IMG/VR virus record: IMGVR_UViG_3300042691_013763
Location: 1 to 35,544 of that record
DNA length: 35,544 bases
Direction: 5' to 3' (one strand)
Source of the DNA: a virus
This document shows, piece after piece, positions 14,590 to 22,437 of the stretch (the first letter of the stretch is position 1; each line of letters begins with the position of its first letter). Below the pieces are notes generated by a model. It was given only the letters and a program-made list of their open reading frames with translations, made no database searches and was not told the origin of the DNA. The translations under genes and the position numbers were made by a program.

Positions 14590-16368
14590 ATGAGTTTAAC
14601 AAAGGAACAGGCGTTATTAGAATATGCGAGATGCATAAAGGACACGCCGTACGCATTAAAAACGTATTTACAAACATACGATAATACCCAATCACAATAC
14701 GTTCCTTTAGAACTTTTTAATGATCAAGTAACACTAGTAAAAGATTATGACGAGTGTGAAGAAAATATTGCGTTAAAATATCGACAAGCTGGTGTGTCTA
14801 CCGTAACCTCCGCTTGGGCTTCTAAAAGATTGATATTTGCAAACAAAAAGAAACCTGAAAAAATTCTAATTATTGCAAACAAAATGGATACCGCCGTTGA
14901 GATGGCAAATAAAGTCCGTGCGTTTGTTGATCAATGGCCTAAATGGTTAGGTGTTGGTTTTTCATCGGAAAAAAATTCACAAAGACATTTTAAACTAACT
15001 AATGGATGTGAGGTTAAGGCGGTTGCAACATCAAAGGATGCTTTACGTGGGTATACTCCTACGATTCTTATTTTTGATGAGGCTGCATACATCAACGCAG
15101 ATGAAGATTTTTGGTCTGCATGTATGGCGTCCCTATCCACAGGAGGTAAAGTAATCGTCATTTCAACACCAAACGGATTCGACCCAATCTACTACTCAAT
15201 TTATAGTGAAGCAATAAAAGGTAGGAATGACTTCAGAATTACTGAAATGTATTGGTTTAGGGATCCTAGATATTCTAAAGATTTAAAATTAATTAAATGT
15301 GATGACATTGTTCATTATATGTTAAACCGAGCAGATTATAAAGATGATGAAATAACAATTGACTATAGTGAAATCAAAGTTAGTGATCGTAATTTTCAAG
15401 ATATAAAACAAAAAATTGAGAATGGTGGGTACAAAGCATACAGTTCTTGGTTTGAAGCAATGGCTAAAAAATTAAAATTCGACAAGAGAAAAATTTCTCA
15501 GGAGTTGGAGTGTAACTTTTTAGGTTCAGGGGATAACGTAATACCACCTGAAACAATGAAATCTATAAAGGAAAAACATATTAAAGAACCCGAAAACAAA
15601 TTAATGGGTGGTGCTCTTTGGCAGTGGAAGGAACCCGTTGCTGGACACAAATACATATTAGGTATGGATGTTTCTCGTGGGGATAGTGAGGATTTTACCA
15701 CGTTTACAATTATTGACTTTGACGAGAAGGAACAAGTAGTTGAGTATATAGGTAAGGTTCCTCCCGATGTTGTTGCTGAAATTGCGTATAAATGGGGGAT
15801 AATGTATAGTGCCTTTATTGTAACGGATATTACTGGAGGTATGGGTGTTGCGACATCAAGAAAATTACAGGAACTTGGGTATAAAAACCTATATGTTGAT
15901 GGAATTAATCCTGCAGATAAATGGAAGTGGGACCCAAAAGCAAATGATAAAATTCCTGGAATTAACTTTAATTCTAAACGTGTACAAATAGTGGCGGCTT
16001 TTGAGGAATGTCTTAGACACGATTTTAAAGTTAGATCACAAAGACTTTTCAATGAATTAAACACGTTCGTTTATGTGAATGGTAGACCTGATCATCAAAA
16101 AGGACAACACGATGATTTGATTATGGCTATGGCTATGGCGATTTACGTTAGTGAAACATCGTTTTCTAAATTAGAAAAGGCAACAGAACAAGCAAAGGCG
16201 ATGATTGAATCTTGGACAACAGACACTAAGGTGTTTGCAGATTCACATCAAAATTTTAACCCCGGAATACCCGTATCGACGTACGGTAGTTATGGTCAAG
16301 AAAGAAACACAGTCACTAAAAGTGATTATGAACAGTATTTATGGTTATTCGGAAATAGAAGAGTTTAA
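14590..16368 (+). CDS. Terminase large subunit (gp17-like)
   Basis: This is the 592-residue DNA-packaging motor ATPase and nuclease. ATPase part: a Walker A-type loop RQAGVST (65-71) in place of classical GKT/S, as in many T4-like terminases, Walker B ILIFDEAAYI (D163/E164), and a coupling motif ISTPNG (about 191-196). Nuclease part (RNase H fold): MDVSRGDSEDF near residue 358, TDITGG near 417 and QHDDLIMAMAMA near 510, supplying the metal-binding aspartates. Length agrees with T4 gp17 (610). It starts 3 nt after the upstream stop in a dense operon and precedes the portal gene, the usual gene order. A small terminase subunit is not obvious in the window. Confidence 0.96.
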   Translation: MSLTKEQALLEYARCIKDTPYALKTYLQTYDNTQSQYVPLELFNDQVTLVKDYDECEENIALKYRQAGVSTVTSAWASKRLIFANKKKPEKILIIANKMDTAVEMANKVRAFVDQWPKWLGVGFSSEKNSQRHFKLTNGCEVKAVATSKDALRGYTPTILIFDEAAYINADEDFWSACMASLSTGGKVIVISTPNGFDPIYYSIYSEAIKGRNDFRITEMYWFRDPRYSKDLKLIKCDDIVHYMLNRADYKDDEITIDYSEIKVSDRNFQDIKQKIENGGYKAYSSWFEAMAKKLKFDKRKISQELECNFLGSGDNVIPPETMKSIKEKHIKEPENKLMGGALWQWKEPVAGHKYILGMDVSRGDSEDFTTFTIIDFDEKEQVVEYIGKVPPDVVAEIAYKWGIMYSAFIVTDITGGMGVATSRKLQELGYKNLYVDGINPADKWKWDPKANDKIPGINFNSKRVQIVAAFEECLRHDFKVRSQRLFNELNTFVYVNGRPDHQKGQHDDLIMAMAMAIYVSETSFSKLEKATEQAKAMIESWTTDTKVFADSHQNFNPGIPVSTYGSYGQERNTVTKSDYEQYLWLFGNRRV

Positions 16369-16407
16369 TTTTTAATTTTCAATACTACTTTTAAAAAAAA
16401 AACAATT

Positions 16408-18231
16408 ATGGCACAAGAAAAATATACGGTTTGGCAAAGGTTGGGTAAAGTCTTCGGACCAAACGCAACTTTAGATCAACAAGCACCAGTATTTAAATTT
16501 GATAAAAAGGAATTACTAAAAACAACAAATAAGCAAGAATTTGAAACTGAGAAATTACAGGCACAACAAACAGTATATATCGGTAAACAATGGCAGAAAG
16601 TAGAAAGTAACTTATATCAACAGGCGGTTTATTACGAACCAACAAGAATGGCGTCATATTATGATTATGAATCTATGGAATACACTCCAGAAATTTCAGC
16701 AGCGCTTGATATCTATGCTGAGGAATCAACAACTCCAGATCAAGACGGACACATTATTAAAATATTTTCGGAGTCAAAAAGAATAAAACAAGTATTAACT
16801 GATTTGTTTGTAACAAAATTAGATATAAATACAAACTTAGCTATGTGGACAAGAAATACCTGTAAGTTTGGGGATAATTTTGTTTACTTAAAATTAGATC
16901 CTGAGAAAGGTATTGTAGGGTGTCAACAATTACCAAATATCCAAATAGAAAGACTTGAGAAAGGGATGAGGTTCCAACCTGATAAATATTCTCAAGAAAC
17001 TGAAAATGACGCATTAAAATTCGTATGGAAAGAAAAAAATATGGAATTTAATACGTGGGAAATTGGACATTTTAGATTATTGGGTGATGATAGAAAATTA
17101 CCTTATGGTACTTCTATGTTAGAAAAGGCTCGTCGTATTTGGAAACAGTTATTATTATCTGAAGATGCGATGTTAATATATAGAGTTTCAAGAGCACCTG
17201 AAAGAAGAGTATTTAAAGTTTTCGTTGGTAATATGGATGATAAAGATGTTGACCCATACGTACAAAGAGTTGCGAACAAATTTAAAAGAGATCAAATCGT
17301 TGATAACAAAACGGGTAATGTTGATATGAGATATAACCAAATGGCTGTTGATCAAGATTACTTTATCCCTGTTAGGGATGCGTCAGCAACGAACCCAATT
17401 GAGACACTTCCAGGTGGTACTAACTTAGCAGAAATTGCAGATATCGAATATATCCAAAAGAAATTGGTAACGGCATTGAGAATACCTAAAGCGTATTTAG
17501 GGTTTGAAGAGGCTGTAGGTGATGGTAAAAACTTATCTTTACTTGACATTCGATTTGCAAGAACAATCAATAGAATTCAAAAATCTATGTTGGCTGAGTT
17601 AAATAAGATTGCAATTATTCATTTATTTCTATTAGGGTTTGAAGATGAGTTAACAAACTTTACCTTATCGTTAAACAACCCATCTAAACAAGGTGAGTTA
17701 TTATCTCTTGAGATATGGAAAGAAAAAATCGTCCTTTACAAAGATGCGTGTGCAGAAGTAGCTAATTCAGTGGCTCCTGTATCGGCGTCTTGGGCTAAAA
17801 AACATATTCTTGGGTTCTCAGACGAAGAAATAAGATTAGACATACAACAACAAAGAATTGAAAGAGCAGTTTCTGCAGAATTAGCTAAAACTGCCGAAGT
17901 GATTACTAAAACAGGTTTGTTCGATAATATAGATAAGCTTTACGGTAATAACACATCTTCAGATCAAGCAGCAGCACCTTCAGAGGAAGGTGGGGCACCA
18001 CCACCTGATATGGGAGGAGGAGCACCACCTGATATGGGAGGAGGTCCTGAACTAGGTGGAGGAGCACCACCACCTGAAGGGGGTTTAACTCCTGAAAGAT
18101 TAGTTAGAAACGATTTAGATTTAATATTGGAGGAGACATTTATTAATGGTTCCGGTTATATGGATTTATCTAAAGGTAGGGTATCTTTAAATTTGATCGA
18201 CAAAAAATTGAACGATTTGATAGATAAGTAA
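16408..18231 (+). CDS. Portal vertex protein (gp20-like)
   Basis: This is a 607-residue dodecamer-forming portal subunit by homology to T4 gp20. Recognisable stretches are YYEPTRMASYYDYESMEYTP, EISAALDIYAEEST, the wing/stem region PYGTSMLEKARRIWKQLLL, SRAPERRVFKVFVGN and DYFIPV followed by IETLPGG. The C-terminal tail (about 520-570) is a Gly/Pro/Met linker (GGGAPPDMGGG type) followed by a short folded end. That low-complexity tail is longer than in T4 and probably flexible. The gene lies 39 nt after the terminase with an A-rich leader and no late motif. Confidence 0.95.
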   Translation: MAQEKYTVWQRLGKVFGPNATLDQQAPVFKFDKKELLKTTNKQEFETEKLQAQQTVYIGKQWQKVESNLYQQAVYYEPTRMASYYDYESMEYTPEISAALDIYAEESTTPDQDGHIIKIFSESKRIKQVLTDLFVTKLDINTNLAMWTRNTCKFGDNFVYLKLDPEKGIVGCQQLPNIQIERLEKGMRFQPDKYSQETENDALKFVWKEKNMEFNTWEIGHFRLLGDDRKLPYGTSMLEKARRIWKQLLLSEDAMLIYRVSRAPERRVFKVFVGNMDDKDVDPYVQRVANKFKRDQIVDNKTGNVDMRYNQMAVDQDYFIPVRDASATNPIETLPGGTNLAEIADIEYIQKKLVTALRIPKAYLGFEEAVGDGKNLSLLDIRFARTINRIQKSMLAELNKIAIIHLFLLGFEDELTNFTLSLNNPSKQGELLSLEIWKEKIVLYKDACAEVANSVAPVSASWAKKHILGFSDEEIRLDIQQQRIERAVSAELAKTAEVITKTGLFDNIDKLYGNNTSSDQAAAPSEEGGAPPPDMGGGAPPDMGGGPELGGGAPPPEGGLTPERLVRNDLDLILEETFINGSGYMDLSKGRVSLNLIDKKLNDLIDK

Positions 18232-18239
18232 TATTTATA
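18231..18239 (+). promoter_or_regulatory. Putative late promoter motif ATATTTATA
   Basis: It begins in the last base of the portal stop codon and lies 11 nt before the ATG at 18251. Confidence 0.5.
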
Positions 18240-18250
18240 TTTAAAACCGT

Positions 18251-18985
18251 ATGAACACTTTTGGTACAATTAAAACAAAAATAGAAAATACCGCTATTGA
18301 ATTAGCGAAAGAACCATCATTCAAAAGATTTATGTTTGAATTCAAACATATTGTTTTAGAAAATAAAGACCTATCTGAGTTGTATTATATTTATGATGAT
18401 TTATCATCAAATAAAGGACTTCCTAATGATATTATTAACGATTATATAAACGAGTCGGTTGAGTATTCACAAATTTTAATAGAGAGTCAATCTAAAAGAT
18501 TGGACGAAGTTAATGTTTGGATTAATTCTTGGAATAAAGGAACCTCTAACAATTATTCCGATATAGATAATGCTATATACAAAACAGGAATAAAAAATTT
18601 AGAAAGTGTTTTAGAATCTAAAAATAAAATTAAAAAAACATTAATTTCTGAAAGTAAGAAATTAAACGAGTCTTCTCACACAAGTAACTTACCAATATCA
18701 TCAATGGTTAAAATCGCAAACGAAACTCTAAAAAATGAGTTTTCAAGTTTAAACGAATCTGATAGATCAGAATTAAACTCAATTTTAACGTTAACTCTTG
18801 ATGAGGTAAAAACCGAAATGGTGGGACTTAAAGAAAATGTTATTAAAGGTTTAAAAGGAACTTTAAATGAAGAAAAAGACTCTGAGTTAGTTGGAGCAAT
18901 AGAAAGTACAATTAAAAAAATTAATGAATCTAAAGAAGATCATTATAATTTATATAAACTAAGAAAATTAAATTTGGGACTATGA
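18251..18985 (+). CDS. Hypothetical helical protein, possible head core/assembly protein
   Basis: This is a 244-residue, almost entirely alpha-helical, charged protein with many Ser-Glu-Ser-Lys stretches (for example ESKNKIKKTLISESKKLNESS). Motifs such as SLNESDRSEL resemble the tag peptides seen in cargo proteins. Its position between portal and protease is where T4 has small core genes (67, 68), but I see no direct match. It overlaps the membrane-protein gene by 4 bp (ATGA). Confidence 0.65.
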   Translation: MNTFGTIKTKIENTAIELAKEPSFKRFMFEFKHIVLENKDLSELYYIYDDLSSNKGLPNDIINDYINESVEYSQILIESQSKRLDEVNVWINSWNKGTSNNYSDIDNAIYKTGIKNLESVLESKNKIKKTLISESKKLNESSHTSNLPISSMVKIANETLKNEFSSLNESDRSELNSILTLTLDEVKTEMVGLKENVIKGLKGTLNEEKDSELVGAIESTIKKINESKEDHYNLYKLRKLNLGL

Positions 18986-19233
18986 AAAAATTTTTGTTAG
19001 GTATCGGTAAGTTATTTAAAGACTCAAACGGTAACGCATCATCTAAACGTTTTATTGGTATTCTATGTGGTGTTTCTCTTTGTGCAACACTATATTTTAA
19101 TAGTTATACACACGGAGACATTAAACCGTCAGATACATTAGTAAACGCAGTAGCAATGTTGGCGTTTGGTTGTTTAGGATTAACGTCGACTGAAAAAATC
19201 TTTGGTAAAAAATCTGAAGAGAAAAAGGACTAG
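18982..19233 (+). CDS. Small two-helix membrane protein, possible holin
   Basis: This 83-residue protein is basic at the N-terminus (MKKFLLGIGKLFK). It has two membrane segments (FIGILCGVSLCATLYF, about 25-41, and LVNAVAMLAFGCLGLT, about 54-69) and a charged C-terminal tail (KKSEEKKD). This is the class II holin layout, and similar phage proteins are often annotated as holins. It is equally consistent with another small inner-membrane protein. No endolysin gene is adjacent. Start overlaps the upstream stop (ATGA), so its level is tied to that gene, and a strong terminator follows. Confidence 0.6.
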   Translation: MKKFLLGIGKLFKDSNGNASSKRFIGILCGVSLCATLYFNSYTHGDIKPSDTLVNAVAMLAFGCLGLTSTEKIFGKKSEEKKD

Positions 19234-19279
19234 TTATTTGAGTGATTTTTCTTTTTAAATTAAGACTATTTTAATTACT

Positions 19280-19305
19280 ACCCCCCTATTAACGGGGGGT
19301 TTTTA
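19280..19305 (+). terminator. Rho-independent terminator after the holin-like gene
   Basis: ACCCCCC pairs with GGGGGGT around a 7-nt loop (19280-19300), followed by TTTTAT. Confidence 0.85.
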
Positions 19306-19334
19306 TTATTTTGACAACCGATAAAAGTTTTTTT

Positions 19335-19361
19335 ATATTTAACTTAACAATAAACGATTAA
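19335..19361 (+). promoter_or_regulatory. Late-type motif variant plus conserved leader
   Basis: ATATTTAAC (19335-19343) followed by CTTAACAATAAACGATTAA. The leader AATAAACGATTAA (19349-19361) recurs at 20898-20910 upstream of the scaffold gene, each time after a late-type motif. ATG follows at 19372. Confidence 0.45.
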
Positions 19362-19371
19362 GTTATGAAAA

Positions 19372-19821
19372 ATGAAAAAAGGAAAAACATCAAAATTAAA
19401 TCTTTTTGATGATGCAAAATGTTACTACGGTACTGTTGACTCTAAAGAGTTAAAATCAATTTATTTAGTGTTACAAACGTGGGTAGAACCAACAGATGAC
19501 TTTGAGAGGTGGGATAGGATTATTGGTGAAATTAAAAGACAAATGTTACATACCCTTTTAGAGGTGGTGGATAGAACAACTTTCGAAAGAAAACAAATTG
19601 TTGATTTAGATTTAAGAACCAGTGGTATACAAAAGAATAAAAAGAGTTTTTTAAATTTAGAAATAACCCTATTTGTTAACGATAAAACAACAGACTTCAA
19701 ATCATTAATTTTAAGAAGTAAAATTAAGAATATTTTACAGGCAATTTATAAAGATGATTTAAAAAATTCAAAGTATTTTGCTTTAAGTAAGACTAAAATG
19801 AAAGAAACGACAAGTATCTAA
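19372..19821 (+). CDS. Hypothetical protein between portal and protease
   Basis: This is a 149-residue basic protein. Features: KCYYGTVDSKELKSIYLVLQ near the start, WVEPTDDFERWDRIIGEIKRQM in the middle, and RSKIKNILQAIYKDDL toward the end. The mix of strands and helices suggests a compact fold, and no domain is recognised. Position suggests a head assembly or completion role. An out-of-frame ATG at 19365 precedes the chosen start by 7 nt. Confidence 0.7.
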   Translation: MKKGKTSKLNLFDDAKCYYGTVDSKELKSIYLVLQTWVEPTDDFERWDRIIGEIKRQMLHTLLEVVDRTTFERKQIVDLDLRTSGIQKNKKSFLNLEITLFVNDKTTDFKSLILRSKIKNILQAIYKDDLKNSKYFALSKTKMKETTSI

Positions 19822-19829
19822 TATTTATC
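19821..19829 (+). promoter_or_regulatory. Putative late promoter motif ATATTTATC
   Basis: It overlaps the last base of the upstream stop codon and lies 12 nt before the protease ATG at 19842. Confidence 0.5.
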
Positions 19830-19841
19830 TTAAAAAACAAT

Positions 19842-20552
19842 ATGAAAATATTAGGACCTAACGATATAGGAAAAGGAATTTTAGTTGAATGGGATTCAGG
19901 AATAATCAACCCTAACGACACAAGAAATAGTTTAGTATTAAAAGAATCTTACGGACAATTGGATCATTCAAAACCATTTGTGTTTTATGCAACATTACAA
20001 AAGTATGGAGTACCAAATAGAAATGGTAGAGTTTACCCCGAAAAGATTCTAAAAAGAGAAGCTGAAAAATATAAAGAAATGATTAATCGAGGGATGGCGA
20101 TTTCCGAACTTAATCACCCAGAATCCTCACTTATAGATTTAGATAGGGTTTCCCATACAATAACTGAAGTGTGGTGGGAAGGTAACGTACTGATGGGTAA
20201 AATTCAATTGTTAACTACACCAGGTTTTCACGAAAGAGGTATCGTTTCATCAAAAGGTGACGTTGCGGCAAATATGATGAGACAAGGTGTAACTATGGGG
20301 GTATCATCTCGTGGTGTTGGTTCATTGGTTAAAAAGGGGGAACAAAATGAAGTTCAAGAAGATTTTGAACTAATATGTTTTGATTTAGTCTCTTCTCCAT
20401 CAACTCCTGGCGCATATCTTTATTTAAATAAAGATGATAGATCGAAATACGAAGAAAAATTAACTGAAAACGAAAAAACTGATAATACATCTAATCCTTT
20501 GAGTAAATCTGTTGACTTAATGAATAGATTATCCGATTATTTAGGTAAATAA
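19842..20552 (+). CDS. Prohead core protease (gp21-like, peptidase S77)
   Basis: This is the 236-residue head maturation protease. Visible family marks: GRVYPEKIL (about 62-70), catalytic histidine in ELNHPESS (H92), the HTITEVWWEGNVLMGKI strand region, catalytic serine in GVTMGVSSRG (S155), and the acidic residue in FDLVSSPSTPGAY (D near 185). In T4 this enzyme degrades the core and trims head proteins after (L/I)xE. The capsid protein downstream has a fitting site (INE60 before Ala), as do several tagged small proteins here. The C-terminal 30 residues are polar and probably removed or flexible. It carries its own late-type motif. Confidence 0.93.
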   Translation: MKILGPNDIGKGILVEWDSGIINPNDTRNSLVLKESYGQLDHSKPFVFYATLQKYGVPNRNGRVYPEKILKREAEKYKEMINRGMAISELNHPESSLIDLDRVSHTITEVWWEGNVLMGKIQLLTTPGFHERGIVSSKGDVAANMMRQGVTMGVSSRGVGSLVKKGEQNEVQEDFELICFDLVSSPSTPGAYLYLNKDDRSKYEEKLTENEKTDNTSNPLSKSVDLMNRLSDYLGK

Positions 20553-20564
20553 AATTATTAAGAA

Positions 20565-20774
20565 ATGGATGAAAAGTATTTTGTAGCAAGAGTCACCACA
20601 GATATGGTAGACGAAAACTCAGGTAAAGTAAAAAAAATTAAAGAGGAAAAGTTGGTAAAGGCATACTCACCAACGGATGTTGAAGCTAAAGTTACGGAGG
20701 CGTACCAAACCTACACATTACCTTGGAGAATCACGGCAATTGTGGAAAGTAAAATTGACGAGGTTTTTGAATAG
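20565..20774 (+). CDS. Small hypothetical protein (DUF4494-like)
   Basis: This is a 69-residue protein. The pattern YFVARVTTDMVDENSGKVKK, then EEKLVKAYSPTDVEAKVTEA and a final strand, resembles the N-terminal part of DUF4494 proteins of Bacteroidetes (a strand, a KV-x-EE-x-LV turn, an S-x-T-E/D-AEA helix). It is shorter than that family. Function is unknown. It lies 12 nt after the protease and before a terminator. Confidence 0.6.
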   Translation: MDEKYFVARVTTDMVDENSGKVKKIKEEKLVKAYSPTDVEAKVTEAYQTYTLPWRITAIVESKIDEVFE

Positions 20775-20790
20775 TTAAAAACTTAAACGA

Positions 20791-20822
20791 AAAAAGATAC
20801 ACTAAGGTGTGTCTTTTTTTTT
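20791..20822 (+). terminator. Rho-independent terminator
   Basis: AAAAAGATACAC pairs (one G-U) with GTGTGTCTTTTT around TAAG, followed by more T. It closes the protease transcript. Confidence 0.85.
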
Positions 20823-20884
20823 GCCTATTAAAATAAAAAATTACCCCAATTTACCAAATAACTAAACTTTTTTCAATTATCAAC

Positions 20885-20910
20885 ATATTTATCTTAAAAT
20901 AAACGATTAA
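20885..20910 (+). promoter_or_regulatory. Late-type motif plus conserved leader upstream of scaffold
   Basis: ATATTTATC (20885-20893) then CTTAAAATAAACGATTAA. The last 13 nt match the leader at 19349-19361. The ATG at 20926 lies 32 nt after the motif. Confidence 0.5.
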
Positions 20911-20925
20911 CGTATTGCTTTTTAG

Positions 20926-22404
20926 ATGAATACTGAAAATAACAAATCGATAGTGGAGAATGCTTTATTACAAATTAAAGCAGTTGAAGACGCTATTAGT
21001 GAAAACGCAAAAGGAATACTTGCTTCGACGATGAAGGAAGAAATCAGTGAATTAGTTAGAGAATCACTTGTTGGTTCTAAAAAAACAAAATTACGTGAAC
21101 AAGAAGAACAAGACCCAGAAATTGAGGTGGATGTAGAAGATGAAGTTGACGTAGAAGAACCCGAAATGGAACCTGAAGATATGGATGTAAATCCTGAAGA
21201 AGAGGTACCAGCAATTGACGATTTTGAATTGTCAGATGAGGGTGATAATGAAGAAATGCCTCCGTTAAATTTAACAAAAGCACCTATGTCTGATGTACTT
21301 AAAGTATTCAGAGCGATGGGTGATCAAGATGGAATCATTGTAGCCAAAGATCAAGATGATATATATCTTAAAGACGGTGAAAATGAATACATTATTAGAA
21401 CGGGAGCGGATGAAACAAATACTCAAGATTTTATGGGTGACCAAATGAATGAGAATATTTTGTATGAGTTGAGTTTTGATGACGAACAAGATGAGGAATA
21501 CTTAGACGAACAAGACGAAGAAGACTTAGACGAACAAGACGAAGAAGACTTAGACGAACAAGACGAAGAAGATTTAGACGAAAATATTTTCGATAAATTT
21601 AAATTCGATGAACCCAATTTTGACGAAGAAGAAAATGTTTACGAATTAGATGTTAACGAACTTGAATCTGTTATGGAATCTTTTAAAGCAAAAGGTGTCG
21701 GAATGGGTAAAGCAGGTAACGGTATGACTAAAACATCAGTTAACGTTAAAGGATTTAAAGACAGTATGTCTAATGGTACGAAATCTGAAAAAACAGGTAA
21801 AGGTCCAAAATTCAAATATCCTTCAATTAAACACGGAGTTACCGAAACAGAAATGGATGAGGAAGAATTCAACGAGTGGGAAGAAGAAAATAACGAAGGG
21901 ATGATGGATACTGCTGAAACTACTGAAGCTTCAAGAACTATGACATATAGAAGAAGAGCCGAAAGAGACAGAGTAGCAGCACCAAGTCAATTAAGAAAAG
22001 AATCTGTTAATAAAGAAATTAATTTGTTAAAAGAGAAAAATGAAGAATACAAAAAAGCTTTAGATTTCTTTAGAACAAAATTAAATGAAGTTGCAGTATT
22101 CAACGCTAACTTGGCGTATTCAACAAGATTGTTTACTGAAAACACAACAACAAAACAAGAAAAATTAAATATTCTTAGAAGATTCGACACGGTTGATTCT
22201 TTGAAAGAATCTAAAAATCTTTACCAATCAATCAAAAAAGAATTAGACGGAAAAGGTGTGGGAAGTGATGTAGTTACTGAATCTATTCAAAGAAAAGTAA
22301 TTAAAACTCCACAAACCGGATCAGCATCTAATTTGATTGAAAGTAAAACGTACGAAAATCCACAATTTATGAGAATGAAGGATTTGATGACAAAAATAAA
22401 ATAA
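20926..22404 (+). CDS. Acidic prohead scaffold/core protein (gp22 position)
   Basis: This 492-residue protein has an N-terminal helix (about 1-60: SIVENALLQIKAVEDAIS and on to ISELVRESL), then long Asp/Glu-rich stretches (about 60-105 and 185-245). A basic Gly/Lys segment follows (about 255-305: GMGKAGNGMTKTSVNVKG), and a helical C-terminal third with coiled-coil character (INLLKEKNEEYKKALDFF). Acidic composition, coiled coil and position between prohead protease and capsid gene are those of the T4 scaffold gp22, though it is nearly twice as long. Possible (I/L)xE protease sites fit degradation during maturation. No sequence-level identity to gp22 is claimed. Confidence 0.8.
   Translation: MNTENNKSIVENALLQIKAVEDAISENAKGILASTMKEEISELVRESLVGSKKTKLREQEEQDPEIEVDVEDEVDVEEPEMEPEDMDVNPEEEVPAIDDFELSDEGDNEEMPPLNLTKAPMSDVLKVFRAMGDQDGIIVAKDQDDIYLKDGENEYIIRTGADETNTQDFMGDQMNENILYELSFDDEQDEEYLDEQDEEDLDEQDEEDLDEQDEEDLDENIFDKFKFDEPNFDEEENVYELDVNELESVMESFKAKGVGMGKAGNGMTKTSVNVKGFKDSMSNGTKSEKTGKGPKFKYPSIKHGVTETEMDEEEFNEWEEENNEGMMDTAETTEASRTMTYRRRAERDRVAAPSQLRKESVNKEINLLKEKNEEYKKALDFFRTKLNEVAVFNANLAYSTRLFTENTTTKQEKLNILRRFDTVDSLKESKNLYQSIKKELDGKGVGSDVVTESIQRKVIKTPQTGSASNLIESKTYENPQFMRMKDLMTKIK
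21481..21576 (+). repeat. Four 24-bp tandem repeats encoding DEQDEEDL
   Basis: Units gacgaacaagacgaagaaga plus ctta lie at 21481-21504, 21505-21528, 21529-21552 and 21553-21576. The middle two are identical and the outer two differ slightly. In frame, they expand an acidic tract of the scaffold. Confidence 0.9.
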
Positions 22405-22437
22405 ATAAACAAATAAACTCAAATTAAAAAAATAAAA

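Noticed and set aside
15498-16064. 188-codon minus-strand open frame inside the terminase gene
   Set aside because: It lies opposite the conserved terminase nuclease domain. Its composition is typical of a shadow frame.
21481-21576. Possible CRISPR or regulatory repeat array
   Set aside because: The repeats are contiguous without spacers and in frame with an acidic protein segment, so they are coding repeats. The same holds for 12892-13044 and 1126-1860.
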